A stretch of DNA of 64,000 nucleotides from Glycine soja (taxonomy: Eukaryota; Streptophyta; Magnoliopsida; Fabales; Fabaceae): NCBI RefSeq assembly GCF_004193775.1, contig NW_021143921.1, forward strand, positions 1 through 64,000, given 5' to 3'. Every line of letters begins with the position of its first letter. Position 1 is the first letter of the stretch. Shown here in pieces: positions 39,243 to 50,700 of the stretch. Both the position numbers and the translations under genes were made by a program. The notes under the pieces were generated by a model. It was not told the origin of the DNA and ran no database searches. It saw nothing but the letters and a program-made list of their open reading frames with translations.

Positions 39243-40912
39243 TGTCATACCCTAATTTCGTCCGGGGACCTTTGCTCGATGACGTGCGACCATTCTTTGG
39301 TCCTCGTGAGGTGCTTGGCACCCATCATTAGGCAATTTGTGAAATTCCAGGACATGCCGAAAAACCAAAAAAATATTGATGCACAATCCGTAAGTTTCCG
39401 TGACACACCGGAAATCAAATGGAAGCATCGTTGCATAATTAAGTGAGGTTCCGTAACATTCCGTAAGTCAAAAAGGGGATGATTATGTAATCCGCAAGGT
39501 TCCGTAACATTACGGAAAGAAAACAAGTATCGTTACGAAATTCGTAAGTTTCCGTAACTTTACGAAAAAAGAATCACCAAAAAACAGCAGAGGGGGGTGT
39601 ACTTAGTAAAAATGGGGGTGCAAATAGCACCCAGGCCCACTTGGGCCCTCCGAAATATTCCTCCAGAAGGCGGTTGCTTCTGGAGGAAGCAACCCTGCTC
39701 GCCTGGGCGAGCTGAGCTCGCCTGGGCGAGCTGGGCGGCAACCACCTCCCCTATTTTGCTATAAATAGGGGAGGAAGGCAAGAAGGAAGGGGTTCAGCCC
39801 CTTAGGCACTTCTCTCTCTTTCGAATTTGCTTGGAAAAATTGTTTCCGTGAAGAAAATCTAAGCCGAGGCGCTTCCGAAACGTTTCCGTAACGTTTTCCG
39901 TGAGGAATTTCGCAAAGGTTTCAACCGTTCTTCGACGTTCTTCATTCGTTCTTCATCGTTCTTCGATCTTCAACGGGTAAGTACCTCGAACCAAGCTTTT
40001 CGATTCATTCTATGCACCCATGGTGGTCCACATTGTGTTTCGTGCATTTTTATTCTCGTTTTGTTTACTTTTTATACCCCCTGTTGACGTGCTTAAGCCA
40101 TTTTACTTAAGTCATTTCTCACTTAACTTAAAAATAAAATCAATTTCCACCGAACGTTTGAATTGTATTATCCGTTAACTTCGGTTAAAATGAATTCCGA
40201 CCGTTCGGTCGTGCCGTAACCACGTTGGAAATCAAAAAGAGGTAAAAAATAATATAATAATCAAAAAGACATCTTTTAGTAAAATAAAGCGGAAAATCAA
40301 GTGGACGTTTTCTCTTTGGGATTTCTCATTCTTAATCGAATTGATTAATAACTAAAGTGAAACTAAAGGCTAAAATCAATTCGCCTAGTCAAGCTCGTCC
40401 ATAAAAATAGGCTTTTGAAGTTTGTCATTTCATTTTCTCACTAAGTAAAATGGATCATTTTTAAGGTCCAACGCCTTAAAATGATCACCTCTTAAAGTAA
40501 AAAAGAATCACTTGATAAAAAAGAACTACGTAGGTCTGATTTTCTCATCCCAAATTGAGGAATACGTAGGAGCAAAGGGAAACACCCTTGTCGACCACAA
40601 AAAGAGAAAATATAAAAAGGGTATAAAGGATATAGAGACATAAAAAGGGAACATAAAAAATCAAAGTCATGTTTGCACATTCGATTAAAGGCTGCCGTCC
40701 CTTGGGGCGGACGTGTGGGGTGCTAATACCTTCCCCGTGCGTAAATACAACTCCCGAACCTTTCACTTAAAAGTTCGTAGATCGCGTCTTTTCCGGTTTT
40801 TCCGACGTTTTCCTCAAATAAACGTTGGTGGCGACTCCGCGCGTATTCCTTTCGTGGAACACGCATCCCGCGAGTCTCGCGTCGCCCTCCCGCCGAAGGG
40901 TAGGTTGCGACA
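39243..40912 (+). mobile_element. Ogre/Tat-like LTR, copy 2 (1670 bp)
   Basis: It has the same ends, length and CCGTA flanks (39238-39242 and 40913-40917) as copy 1. I count only two substitutions between them by eye (CCATAAC or CCGTAAC; CCGGAAT or CCGAAAT). Satellite follows directly, so it is also a solo LTR. The TATA box is at 39760-39767. Confidence 0.94.
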
Positions 40913-41597
40913 CCGTATAAACATTCTTTTTTGCTGTCTGTAAGACGAAAAGCCTGATAGCATGCAGAGACTAACGTCGTCTTTTGCGGCCTTCGTCAAT
41001 CGCGGCCGACAAGCCTATCGACACGCGGAGAATTACGTCATCTTCCGCGCTCACAAGATCTGTCATACTGACATTTGAGTCACGCTGACGGGCGGAAATA
41101 CGCGAGTGGTTATCCGTATAAACATTCTTTTATGCTGTCTGTAAGACGAAAAGCCTGATAGCACGAAGAGACTAACGTAGTCTTCTGCGCCCTTCGTCAA
41201 TCGCAGCCGTCAAGCCTGTTGACACGCGGAGATTTACGTCGTCTTCCGCGCTCACAAGATCGGTCATACTGACATTTGAGTCACGCTGACGGGCGGAAAT
41301 ACCCGAGTGGTTATCCGTATAAACATTCTTTTTTGCTGTATGTAAGACGAAAAGCCTGATAGCACGTAGAGACTAACGTAGTCTTCTGCGCCCTTCGTCA
41401 ATCGCGGCCGATAAGCCTGTTGACACGCAGAGATTTACGTCATCTTCCGCGCTCACAAGATCTATCATACTGACATTTGAGTCACGCTGACGGGCAGAAA
41501 TACCCGAGTGGTTATCCGTATAAACATTCTTTTTTGCTGTCTGTAAAACGAAAAGCCTGATAGCACGCAGAGATTAACGTCGTCTTTTGCGCCCTTC
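40913..41597. repeat. Satellite array (segment 4, about 3.4 monomers, truncated)
   Basis: This segment equals the right-hand flank of LTR copy 1 base for base as far as I can read. It stops abruptly after GCGCCCTTC and passes into retrotransposon internal sequence (ACTGGGGACTG). Confidence 0.95.
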
Positions 41598-42455
41598 ACT
41601 GGGGACTGTTTTTAGAGAGTTAGGCCATTTAAATTTTGTGCAATGTTTTACCGTGACTTACCCCTTTGTTGGTTTCCTTTCATTATGTTCTTGTGTATAT
41701 AAACTTTTTGTTGCTTTTAGTGTGTTTTAGAATGTATGCATGAGGTAAATATTTATTCATTTGATGCACACAAACACTAACACTATTTGCACACACTGTG
41801 AGTGAAAAAGGGCCCTATACCCGGGTTCATGGGAGCATAAGGAGTGGAGGTGAATCTGTGATCATGCTAGGTCTCCGACTTGCTTGATTACAGTGAACCC
41901 TCATCTAGAGCTTTTCTCTTTGGAAACCTATTGTTGCTAGTAGTCCCTACTGCTACAATATGTTCTTCAAAGGGGATGATACCTCTAGAAACCATCAAGA
42001 GAGATATAACTACCTTGGGGATTATTGCTAAAAGCCTAGTTAGTTCTCTCCCTTATAGGTCCCTTAAATAGGGGCACGAAGCAAACACGCTGCGTGCCAT
42101 TTTTCACACTGCCATCCATGAGTATCATATACCCTTTTGCTTATGTTCGGTAAATATTGTCATACTGTGCACATTCCCGCATTGTGTCTTTTGCATAGGC
42201 ATTGCATATGGGTTCTGTCTTGATCCCTACTGTAAACAAACCAACGGAGGGTCCGTGTCGCCTTTTTAAAAAAAAACGTGCGTTGGGGCATTTCGCTACC
42301 CCTAGACGTCGTATCTAAGAAGGGGACAAATTCCCCGGACCCCCGCATTCCTAGATTGCATCTGTGTCATATGCATTCCATCATGCATTCATCCATCCCA
42401 CCCATGAGATATCGGAGTTTTGATTTGCACCAGCTTTTGTCTCACTTTAGTAAGC
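41598..42455 (+). other. Leader region upstream of ORF1
   Basis: This is non-coding sequence between the junction and the ORF1 start. ACTGGGGACTG at its left edge resembles the sequence that often follows the primer site in plant gypsy elements, but the primer site itself is not present. There are several out-of-frame ATGs and no convincing ORF. The open frame at 41880-42071 has no recognisable motif. Confidence 0.6.
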
Positions 42456-44320
42456 ATGGGAACAAATCAAACCGGCAAGAGGTTCTACCAAGTCAAGGTC
42501 AAAAGCCTAGATACCACCAGCATCAAGGAATTAGGGCGGTTGATGGAACCCCTCCAAATGCAAGCCTTCCGCAAGACTTACGGAAAGATCTTAGAGTTGA
42601 CCATAGCAGAGGTGTCCATAGAAGCCATTGCATCACTTACCCAATACTACGACCAGCCTTTGAGATGCTTCACATTCGGGGACTTCCAATTAGTACCAAC
42701 CATTGAAGAATTTGAGGAAATTCTAGGATTTCCTCTCGGGGGAAGAAAACCATATCTTTCCTCCGGATGTCTCCCCTCTTTGAGCAGAATTGCAACTGTG
42801 GTCAAGGATTCAACAAGAGGTTTGGACCGCATAAAACAGACTCGGAACGGCATAGCGGGCCTACCACAGAAGTACCTAGAAGACAAGGCGAGGGGTATGG
42901 CCAATCAAGGAGACTGGGTCCCGTTTATGGATGGTTAGCTTTGCTAATTTTTGGGGTCGTCCTCTTTCCAAAGGTGGATGGTTTGGTAGACCTAGCAGCA
43001 ATCGACGCTTTCCTTGCCTACCACCATAGCAAGGAGAGTCCGGTGGTAGCTGTCTTGGCAGATCTATTTGACACATTTGACCGAAGGTGCGAAAAGAGTA
43101 GCGCACGGATCATCTGTTGCTTACCCGCCCTCTGTGTTTGGTTGGTTTCCCATTTGTTCCAACAAGACACAAGACATCCATGTCCGCTCCTGAGCCATCG
43201 CTCGTGTACTGAAAAGAGGAGAATAGATTGGGACCAGCTCTTGGCCGGGATAGGAGGTAGAACAATCAGTTGGTTCCCCCGATGGAAGGAAGGAAAAGAA
43301 GGAGTCCTTTTCTCATGTGGAAGATACCCAAACATTCCGCTGGTAGGAACGAGGGGTTGTATTAATTACAATCCCACGCTCGCTATAAGACAACTAGGGT
43401 ACCCCATGAGGGGAGCACCGACGGAAGAAAGCATGTCTCCTTTCCTGGTGAGGGATCTCGGCGCACAAAATTCCGAGACTATACAAAGAATCCATAAGGC
43501 ATGGGAAACCCCGTTAAGGAAAGATCAAGAGCTTAGAGGCATTCGTAATGGCATCATTGGTGGGTACCACGAATGGCTGAAAGTTCGCATACGAGGTTTA
43601 GATTGGCTTGCCAAGTTAAAAGTCGTCAGCGAAGAGAATTTTGAAGCACCGGAAGAGGACGAAGAAGTCCAAGCTCTCAAAAGCGAGTTAGGAAAGGCAA
43701 AACTCGCCAAGGAGAAGTTCAAGTTGGCTGCTACACACGTTCGGAAGGAGTGTGCCGGGTTACGGGAAGAGAATGCAATTACCGCAAGAGCCTTTGAACA
43801 AGAGACCAAGAGGGCTCGCAAGGAAGAGTATGGCCGGAACAAATTTCGCGGAGCTCTATGGGGTAGCAATAGTGAACTCAAGTTGCGAAGGGAAGAAAGG
43901 GACCAGTCGCGAGCACATAGCATGGTTCTGAAAGAGGAGTTGATTGCTTGTTCAAGGTCCAAAAGAAGCTTGTCTCAGCGTTTATGCGAGACAGAGACCA
44001 ACATGTTAGCTATCATCGCCAAGTACCAAGAAGAGTTAGGTCTAGCCATGGCCCACGAGCATAGAATCGTGGATGAGTATGCTCAAGTATATGCGGAAAA
44101 AGAGGCTAGAGGAAGGGTGATCGACTCTTTACACCAAGAGGCAACCATGTGGATGGACCGGTTTGCTCTTACCTTGAACGGGAGTCAAGAACTTCCCCGC
44201 TTGTTAGCCAAGGCCAAGGCAATGGCAGACACCTACTCCACCCCCGAAGAGATTCATGGGCTTCTCGGCTATTGTCAGCATATGATAGACTTAATGGCCC
44301 ACATAATTAGAAATCGTTAG
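42456..44320 (+). pseudogene. Ogre-type ORF1, frameshifted (about 620 codons)
   Basis: This is the extra ORF before gag; its function is unknown in the family. The start chosen is ATG at 42456 (MGTNQTGKRFYQ). A TTG at 42420 would extend the frame but lies in leader sequence. The first 160 codons include FGDFQLVPTIEEFEEILGFP, a hallmark of the plant retroelement ORF1 proteins that I associate with DUF7745. The frame ends prematurely at 42938 (GDWVPFMDG, stop), and the homologous text continues one frame over (ALLIFGVVLFPKVDG). This indicates a single missing base near 42936. The second half runs open to 44320. Its middle is globular, with WFPRWKEGKEG and GCINYNPTLAIRQLGYP. From about 43650 it is a long charged coiled coil (EEVQALKSELGKAKLAKEK onward), ending in a helical tail. 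The long open second half suggests the frameshift is young. Confidence 0.85.
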
Positions 44321-45420
44321 GAAACTTGTATGGTCTCTCAGACCTTGACTAGATACGACTTCCTTTTTTTTGAAATAAAATGAGTTGGTCCCATGTTTCT
44401 ACTCCAAAAAGCTTGTGCAAATCAAATCACTCCTACATTTTATCTCTAGCATGCATTGTATGTTGGTCTCGTCCTTTGTCACGGGAAGCCGGAAGGTCCA
44501 TATCACCTTCTTAATTGTACACATGGGGCACTGCGCCCCCAAATGCGCGAGTAAGAAGAGATAATTTTCCGGGCTCTCGTGTCCGTAAAATGCATTCATA
44601 TCATGCATCGCATAAGCATCTCTTCATAACATCATAATGGACATATCCTGCATTTGTCCGTTATCATATTCCAGCCTCACATTTTGCATGAGTCATGGCA
44701 TCATCATGCATATGCGTTCAACAAACTTTTTGATCTGCAAAATTGCATACCATTTGTTTTCATGTTTGCTCATCCTTGCGTTTTCCTCTACAAAACAAAA
44801 ACAAAGAAGGGGGAAGCGTGAAACTTCACACTACATTCTTAGTTTCATGTGTTAGGCACCACGAGCCAACCATGTTGGGATCATAAACCCGTTTCACTTA
44901 AAAACAAAATAATTGAACATGGTACCTAATGCATGGTTAACTAGGAAATGGTGTTTCTTCGGGCATCTCAATTTCATAATTACATTTTCCGTGCATAAGC
45001 TTAAAGTATGCCCGAGTCATTCATCCCTATGAGATGTTGTTGAAGTATTGGCAATCAGAATTTCCATTCCTTGGATTACGGGGTTGAACCAAGCTCAAGC
45101 TTTTACAAAAAGGTTCATCAAGTCAAGTTGAAATATGGAAGTAACCATCCTGCAAAATTGGGGCAAAAGATGAATCGAGTCACATCACTGCTTCGTCTAC
45201 TGCCAAACATATTTAGGATTGTTGATGTCCTTGTTACTTCCAGTTTCACCTTGACAAAGATGTCATGGACCATGTTGAAAATCTAAATTGATTCAACCCC
45301 ATATCCTGCGTAAAAATTCGCAATACTTCGACTGTACATCATTCGCATGCATCCATGCTTTTCATTGGTTGCATTGCTCATTGCATTCTTTCCTTGAAAA
45401 ATAAAATAAAATAAAATAAA
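44321..45420 (+). other. Spacer between ORF1 and gag
   Basis: This is about 1.1 kb without a recognisable gene, rich in GCAT-containing steps (CATGCATTG, TCATGCATCG). An (AAAAT)n microsatellite at 45397-45422 runs directly into the presumed gag ATG. The open frames at 44399-44608, 44637-44855 and 45071-45286 show no family motif. Confidence 0.65.
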
Positions 45421-45422
45421 AT
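45397..45422 (+). repeat. (AAAAT)n microsatellite
   Basis: About five AAAAT units end at the ATG of the gag remnant. Such a slippery tract next to a start codon is a plausible site of length change. Confidence 0.85.
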
Positions 45423-47235
45423 GAACTTATCAAAAAGAAAAGGACACACTTTACGGCACCCTTACCAAACTCGTACTAGAGCTAGAGTAATGGGTGAAGC
45501 AGAGAAGGTGCAAGAGAAGATGAAGGCCGAAAATGGAGGCCATAAAAGAGCAAATGGCCACAATGATGAAGGCCATGATGAGCATCAAGAAGATAATGGA
45601 AGCCAATGCGGTTATAGTTGCCGCTATTATCGCTGTCGCTAAGGTGAACCCGATGCTCCCATCTGGCCTCAAGCAAATGAATCATCCAACCTCAAATATG
45701 GTAGGCAAAGATTTGGGAAGTACGGATGACCCCATGATGTGCAAATTCAAAACGAGCACGCCTTCCCATCATATGGCTTGCCTCCCAACTATACACCACC
45801 CAAAGTGGCATACACTCTCAATGAAAATCTCAATAACTCCACTCCGATACTCATTGAGAACAAATAACCTCATCAGGCACATATCTCTCAAACCATGGGG
45901 GAGACACATGAAATTCCCCACCACAATCTAGCTGACTTCGAGCCTTGGCTCGGATATGCCACTGAAGGGCAAGCAGTTGGTGGTATACCCTTTGAAAACA
46001 CATTGGGGGGCCCTCAGTTTCGCCCACAACCACAACCATTGCATTTTGCGGTGGGAAGAGCCCCTCCTGCTATGGCCGAAAAGGGAAAGGCGGATCATCT
46101 AAAGGAAAGGCTCAGGGCCATTGAAGGAGGTGAAGATTATGCCTTTTCTAACCTAAAAGAGTTGTTCCTAGTACCCAATATCATCACCCCTCCCAAGTTC
46201 AAGGTGCTGGACTTTGACAAGTACAAGGGGACTACTTGTCCCAAGAACCATCTAAAGATGTATTGTCAGAAGATGGGGGAATACGCAAAAGATGTGGAAT
46301 TGCTAATACATTCCTGCCAAGAAAGTCTTACTGGGGTAGCTGTTACCTGGTACACTAACTTGGAATCTTCCCGAGTCCATTCTTGGAAGGACCTAATGGT
46401 TGCCTTTGTTAGGCAGTATCAGTACAATTTTGATATGGTTCCGGATAGGATGCAACTACAGAACATTTGCAAAAAGGGGGACGGATCTTTCGAAGAACAC
46501 GCCCAAAAGGTGGAGGGATCTGGCGGCCCAGGTGGTACCCCCAATGATGGAAAGGGAGACGATGATCGTGATGGTAGACACATTATCGATACTCTACTAT
46601 GAAAAGATGGTGGGCTACGCACCCTCAAAGCTTTGCGGATTTGGTCTTCGCCAGTGAAAGGATCGATGTGGGTCCGAAAAGAGGCGAATTTGATCATCCT
46701 ACTAGGACGACTGAAAAACTGGGGCAAATGAAGAGGGTGAGAAAGAGGGAGAAACCCATGCTGTGACTGCCATTCCTGTACGACCAAGTTTCCCACCAAC
46801 CCAACAATATCTTTACTCAGCCAATAACAAACCTTCTCCTTACCCACCACCCAGGTATCCACAAAGGCCATCCCTAAATCTACCACAAAGTCTGTCTACC
46901 GCACTTCCAATGACGAACACCACCTTTAGCACAAACCAAAAACACCAACCAAGAAGTGAATTTTGCAGCGAGAAAGCCTGTAGAATTCACCCCAATTCCA
47001 GTGTCCTATGCTGACTTGCTCCCATATCTACTTGATAATTCAATGGTAGCCATAACCCTAGCCAAGGTTCATCAACCTCCACTTTTCTGAGGATACGACT
47101 CGAACGCAACGTGTGCTTATCGTGGAGGAGCCCTGGGGCATTCCATTGAGCATTGTATGACCCCGAAGCATAAAGTGTGAAGTCTAATTGATACGGGCTG
47201 GCTGAAATTTGAGGAGAATTGCATGTAAATCCTGA
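45421..47235 (+). pseudogene. gag: Retrotransposon gag, multiply frameshifted
   Basis: This is the structural capsid gene of the element. The N-terminal frame starts MNLSKRKGHTLRHPYQTRTR. It shifts near 45525 into EAIKEQMATMMKAMMSIKK and again before 45895. The longest intact piece, 45895-46602, carries the retrotransposon gag domain, with PKFKVLDFDKYKGTTCPKNH, ESLTGVAVTWYTNLE and SWKDLMVAFVRQYQYN. After QNICKKGDGSFEEHAQK, near 46510, the frame shifts again to RDLAAQVVPPMMERE. A proline-rich part follows around 46763-46960. A degenerate zinc-knuckle-like stretch, CAYRGGALGHSIEHC, lies at about 47113-47157. At least three frameshifts and some stops make it non-functional. No protease or reverse transcriptase follows. 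Confidence 0.87.
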
Positions 47236-47240
47236 CATTG

Positions 47241-47692
47241 ACAAGAGATGCCACACATGGGGCAATTTTGAAAGCTGTTGTTAGGTGTCCCTAATGACTC
47301 ATCAGGGTTTCCAAGTTTATGCCATTATTGTAAACCACAGCTACAATGTTAAATGAAATGGATAAAGTTGATATCTTTGTCCCTCATATGTTTGCTTATT
47401 CAACTTTCACCGGAATGTGGGTGTAAGCCATTGGTCTGTTTGCTCAAGCAACCTGCGCTCCTGAGTGTTGACTTCCAAGACCGTTCAATCAGAGATTACT
47501 CATCTTGCACGTTGGTGGGGGTGCCGTAAAACAACGAGCAAAGTTCAAAACAAATAAGTTTCAAAATAAAAAATAAGTTTCAAAATAAAAAATAAAAAGG
47601 CATTTGATTGACTGTGTTTTCAAGTAAAAATATAGACGTTCATGTGACCTCATTTTGTCTTTTTAGAGAGAAGTGAGTTATCAAGAATAGGA
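47241..47692 (+). other. Non-coding region after gag
   Basis: The positions where protease and pol should begin hold only non-coding sequence. No aspartic protease or reverse transcriptase motif can be found in any frame of the stretch. This is consistent with an internal deletion, or with a family form that never carried pol. Confidence 0.6.
47688..47692. repeat. Target site duplication TAGGA, left copy
   Basis: TAGGA precedes TGTTGGAC and recurs at 48420-48424 after CTTCTACA. Removing the insert restores TATCAAGAATAGGAGTCATT. Confidence 0.88.
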
Positions 47693-48419
47693 TGTTGGAC
47701 AAATGGCCTCAGAAAAAAAGGGGGGTTGAATTAAGATGCAAAGACCATTCCCCAATTGAACTATCAATCTCTCTTTTCGGATTAACAATGCACACAGGGA
47801 TAACCCTTCCCTTGTGTTCAGGAATCCTCTACAACAAGAGACCCACGGTCTCTTAATCCCTTTTCAGAAATAAGAAGAAGAGAAGAAGAGGTCTCTCGTA
47901 AAAGAGGTAGATTGTAAAATGAAGATCAATCAAAAATTCCTTATTGAATAAGCAAGTGGTTGACCAAGGAATCTTTTTGAGAGGATAAGACATTTCAGTT
48001 CAGAAAAACTCTTGATCTTTCGAGAGGATAAAACTGTTTGGGCAATGAAAACTCTCTTTAAAACATTTGAATGGCCATTCATAAAACATTTGAATAGATA
48101 TGTCTCTTGGAAATTATTTTCTGAAAATCCCCTCTGGTAATCAATTACAAGACTTATGTAATCAATTACAGGTTTTAAAAATTTGAATTAAAACATTTTC
48201 AAACTGCTGTAATCGATTACCAGAGAGCAAATCTCTATTTGAAATGATAGAATTCTTTGGTCAAACCTTTTGTTTTTTCAATTTGGAAACTTCTTCCAAA
48301 AGATTCTAGAAATCAACTTGATCATATATCTTGACTTTCTTGGATTCTTGTCTTGAATAAAACTTAGAAGCACTTGATCCTTTAGCATCATCAAGACATC
48401 AAAACATCTTGCTTCTACA
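47693..48419. mobile_element. Solo LTR (727 bp) nested in the Ogre-like element
   Basis: The sequence starts TGTTGGACAAATGGCCTC and ends CTTGCTTCTACA, obeying the TG...CA rule, with a 5-bp TAGGA duplication on both sides. It has no coding capacity and no partner LTR nearby, so it is a solo LTR or a short TRIM-like unit. Inside lie GTAATCAATTAC at 48137-48148 and 48158-48169 and a perfect 12-bp palindrome, GTAATCGATTAC, at 48209-48220. I associate such motifs with soybean retrotransposon LTRs, from memory. The host family cannot be fixed without a search. Its orientation is not certain. Confidence 0.88.
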
Positions 48420-48424
48420 TAGGA
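48420..48424. repeat. Target site duplication TAGGA, right copy
   Basis: It pairs with 47688-47692 on the other side of the 727-bp solo LTR. Confidence 0.88.
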
Positions 48425-48544
48425 GTCATTTGACTTAATCCATCAGCTGAAAAATCCTTCAACTATTTCTCGTCCTTGGAAAATTCTTTTTGCAAGAATC
48501 AATTGCGTCTTTCATTCTTCCTCACTACGAGGTTGTGAAAACAA

Positions 48545-48775
48545 GACAACAATTGGTACCTCTAAGCCCTACACTGGGGCAATGAAAGGCCCCATGCATA
48601 AACCTCAAACGAACCTAGGGGCAGTTTAGAAGTTCTCACTCAATAGGTTCCCAGCTACAAGGTCATGACGAAAGACAACGATTGGTACCTCAAAGCCTTA
48701 CACTGGGGCAATGAGGGGCACCGTGCATGAGCCTCAAGTGAACATAGGGGCCGATCAAAAGTTCTCACCCATCGA
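48545..48775 (+). repeat. Two direct repeats of about 129 bp
   Basis: GACAACAATTGGTACCTC at 48545 and GACAACGATTGGTACCTC at 48674 each begin a diverged copy. Both continue with CACTGGGGCAATGA and end with AAGTTCTCAC. They belong to the repeat-rich 3' region of the Ogre-like element and are not coding. Confidence 0.85.
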
Positions 48776-49264
48776 TGTTTTTAACAAAAAAAGGGGGGAC
48801 AAACCCTAGGATTTCAATGGATTGATCAAACATCAAACGACTCCATTGTCGTCGCTCCAAAATGGTCAAGTGACTAAATCAAACAGAACACACACTCTGA
48901 GGGAGTTCCCGAAGAGATTTGCAAAAAGATAGGATGAGGTTGCATGAATTATCACCTCTTTCAAAAGGACAGTCAATCTGTGTTTTCCAAAAAAAAATTA
49001 AATCAAAATCAAAATCACAAAATAGGGAAAGAATGTCATGAACGTTGTACAACTTTCCATTACATTGCATTGTTTCATATGAAGTCTGCATTTGCCGCAT
49101 TTCAAGACAAAGGTTGCATGCATCTGCATCCCTAAAAATCATGTTAACTGCATAGATTTCCTACATCTAATATCCAGTCGTGTGGATTTGGGATGACCGA
49201 CCCTCTCGATGAGTCGATCTCTTGCTTTCTCATAAAGGTGAACCCTTGGGTACTAGTTACCCTC
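48776..49264 (+). other. Unassigned 3' spacer of the Ogre-like element
   Basis: No gene or repeat stands out here. There is an AATCAAAATC-rich patch near 49000 and a purine tract with AGGGGGGACAAA near 48790 that resembles an internal polypurine tract. The open frames at 48879-49142 (minus) and 48944-49135 (plus) are opposite-strand readings of the same low-complexity DNA. Confidence 0.5.
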
Positions 49265-50700
49265 ACCTTCAGAGGACTACACGTCCTCGCCATCAGAGGA
49301 CTTCATGTCCTCGCCATCAGAGGGCTACACGCCCTCACCTTGGGTACTAGTTACCCTCACCGTTAAGAGGACTACACGTCCTCCCCTTGAGAGGACTACA
49401 TGTCCTCACCTTCAGAGGGCTACATGTCCTCGCCTTGAGAGGGCTACATGTCCTCACCTTCAGAGGGCTGCACGCCGTCACCTTCAGAGGACCACGTCCT
49501 CGCCTTGAGAGGGCTACACGCCCTCACCTTGGGTACTTGTACCTATCACTTTTAGAGGACTACACGTCCTCGCCAACAGAGGGCTGCACGCCCTCACCTT
49601 CAGAGGACTACATGTCCTCGCCTTGAGAGGGCTACACGCCCTCACCTTGGGTACTAGTTACCCTCACCGTTGAGAGGACTACACGTCCTCGCCTTGAGAG
49701 GACTACACGTCCTCACCATCAGAGGGCTGCACGCCCTCACCTCCAGAGGACTACATGTCCTCGCCTTGAGAGGGCTACACGCCCTCACCTTGGGTACTAG
49801 TTACCCTCACCGTTGAGAGGACTACACGTCCTCGCCTTGAGAGGACTACACGTCCTCACCATCAGAGGGCTGCACGCCCTCACCTCCAGAGGACTACATG
49901 TCCTCGCCTTGAGAGGGCTACACGCCCTCACCTTGGGTACTAGTTACCCTCACCGTTGAGAGGACTACACGTCCTCGCCTTGAGAGGACTACACGTCCTC
50001 ACCATCAGAGGGCTGCACGCCCTCACCTCCAGAGGACTACATGTCCTCGCCTTGAGAGGGCTACACGCCCTCACCTTGGGTACTAGTTACCCTCACCATT
50101 GAGAGGACTACACGTCCTCGCCTTGAGAGGACTACACGTCCTCACCATCAGAGGGCTGCACGCCCTCACCTCTAGAGGACTACATGTCCTCGCCCTGAGA
50201 GGGCTACACGCCCTCACCTTGGGTACTAGTTACCCTCACCGTCAGAGGACTACACGTCCTCGCCTTGAGAGGACTACACGTCCTCACCACCAGAGGGCTA
50301 CACGCCCTCACCTTGGGTACTAGTTACCTTCACCTTCAGAGGACTACACGTCCTCGCCTTCAAAGGGTCATGTACCTTCAACTTCAGAGGACTACACGTC
50401 CTCGCCGTCAAAGGGTCATGTGCCTTCACCTTTGTAGGGCTACACGCCCTCACCTTCAGAGGACTACACGTCCTCACCTTTAGAGGACTACACGTCCTCG
50501 CCATCAGAGGACTACATGTTCCCCATTTTCAAAGGGGGGCATGCCCTCACCTTTAGAGGATTGCACGTCCTTGCCATCATAGGACTACACTCCCTCGCCT
50601 TCGAAAGGCGACACGTCCTGAACTTCAGAGGGCTACACGCCCTCGCCTTTAGAGGACTACGCGTCCTCACTTTCAGTGGGCTCCATATCCACACCTTAAG
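49265..50700 (+). repeat. Hairpin minisatellite, about 24-bp unit, with a 143-bp higher-order repeat
   Basis: This array of about 60 units has a short inverted repeat as the core of each: GAGGAC-TACAC-GTCCTC, GAGGGC-TACAC-GCCCTC or GGGTA-CTAGT-TACCC, joined by linkers such as GCCTTGA and ACCATCA. When one arm changes, the other usually changes with it. GTACTAG marks at 49651, 49794, 49937, 50080 and 50223 are exactly 143 bp apart, giving a six-unit higher-order repeat copied four times; the next mark is 94 bp on. Units decay after 50330. Open frames of the RGLHVL type simply reflect the 24-bp period. Confidence 0.95.

Noticed and set aside
49265..50700. Regular array of short palindromic units, resembling CRISPR repeats
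   Set aside because: The units are contiguous, with 6-8 bp linkers of a few recurring types, no unique spacers and no cas genes. The context is a plant retrotransposon, so it is a minisatellite.
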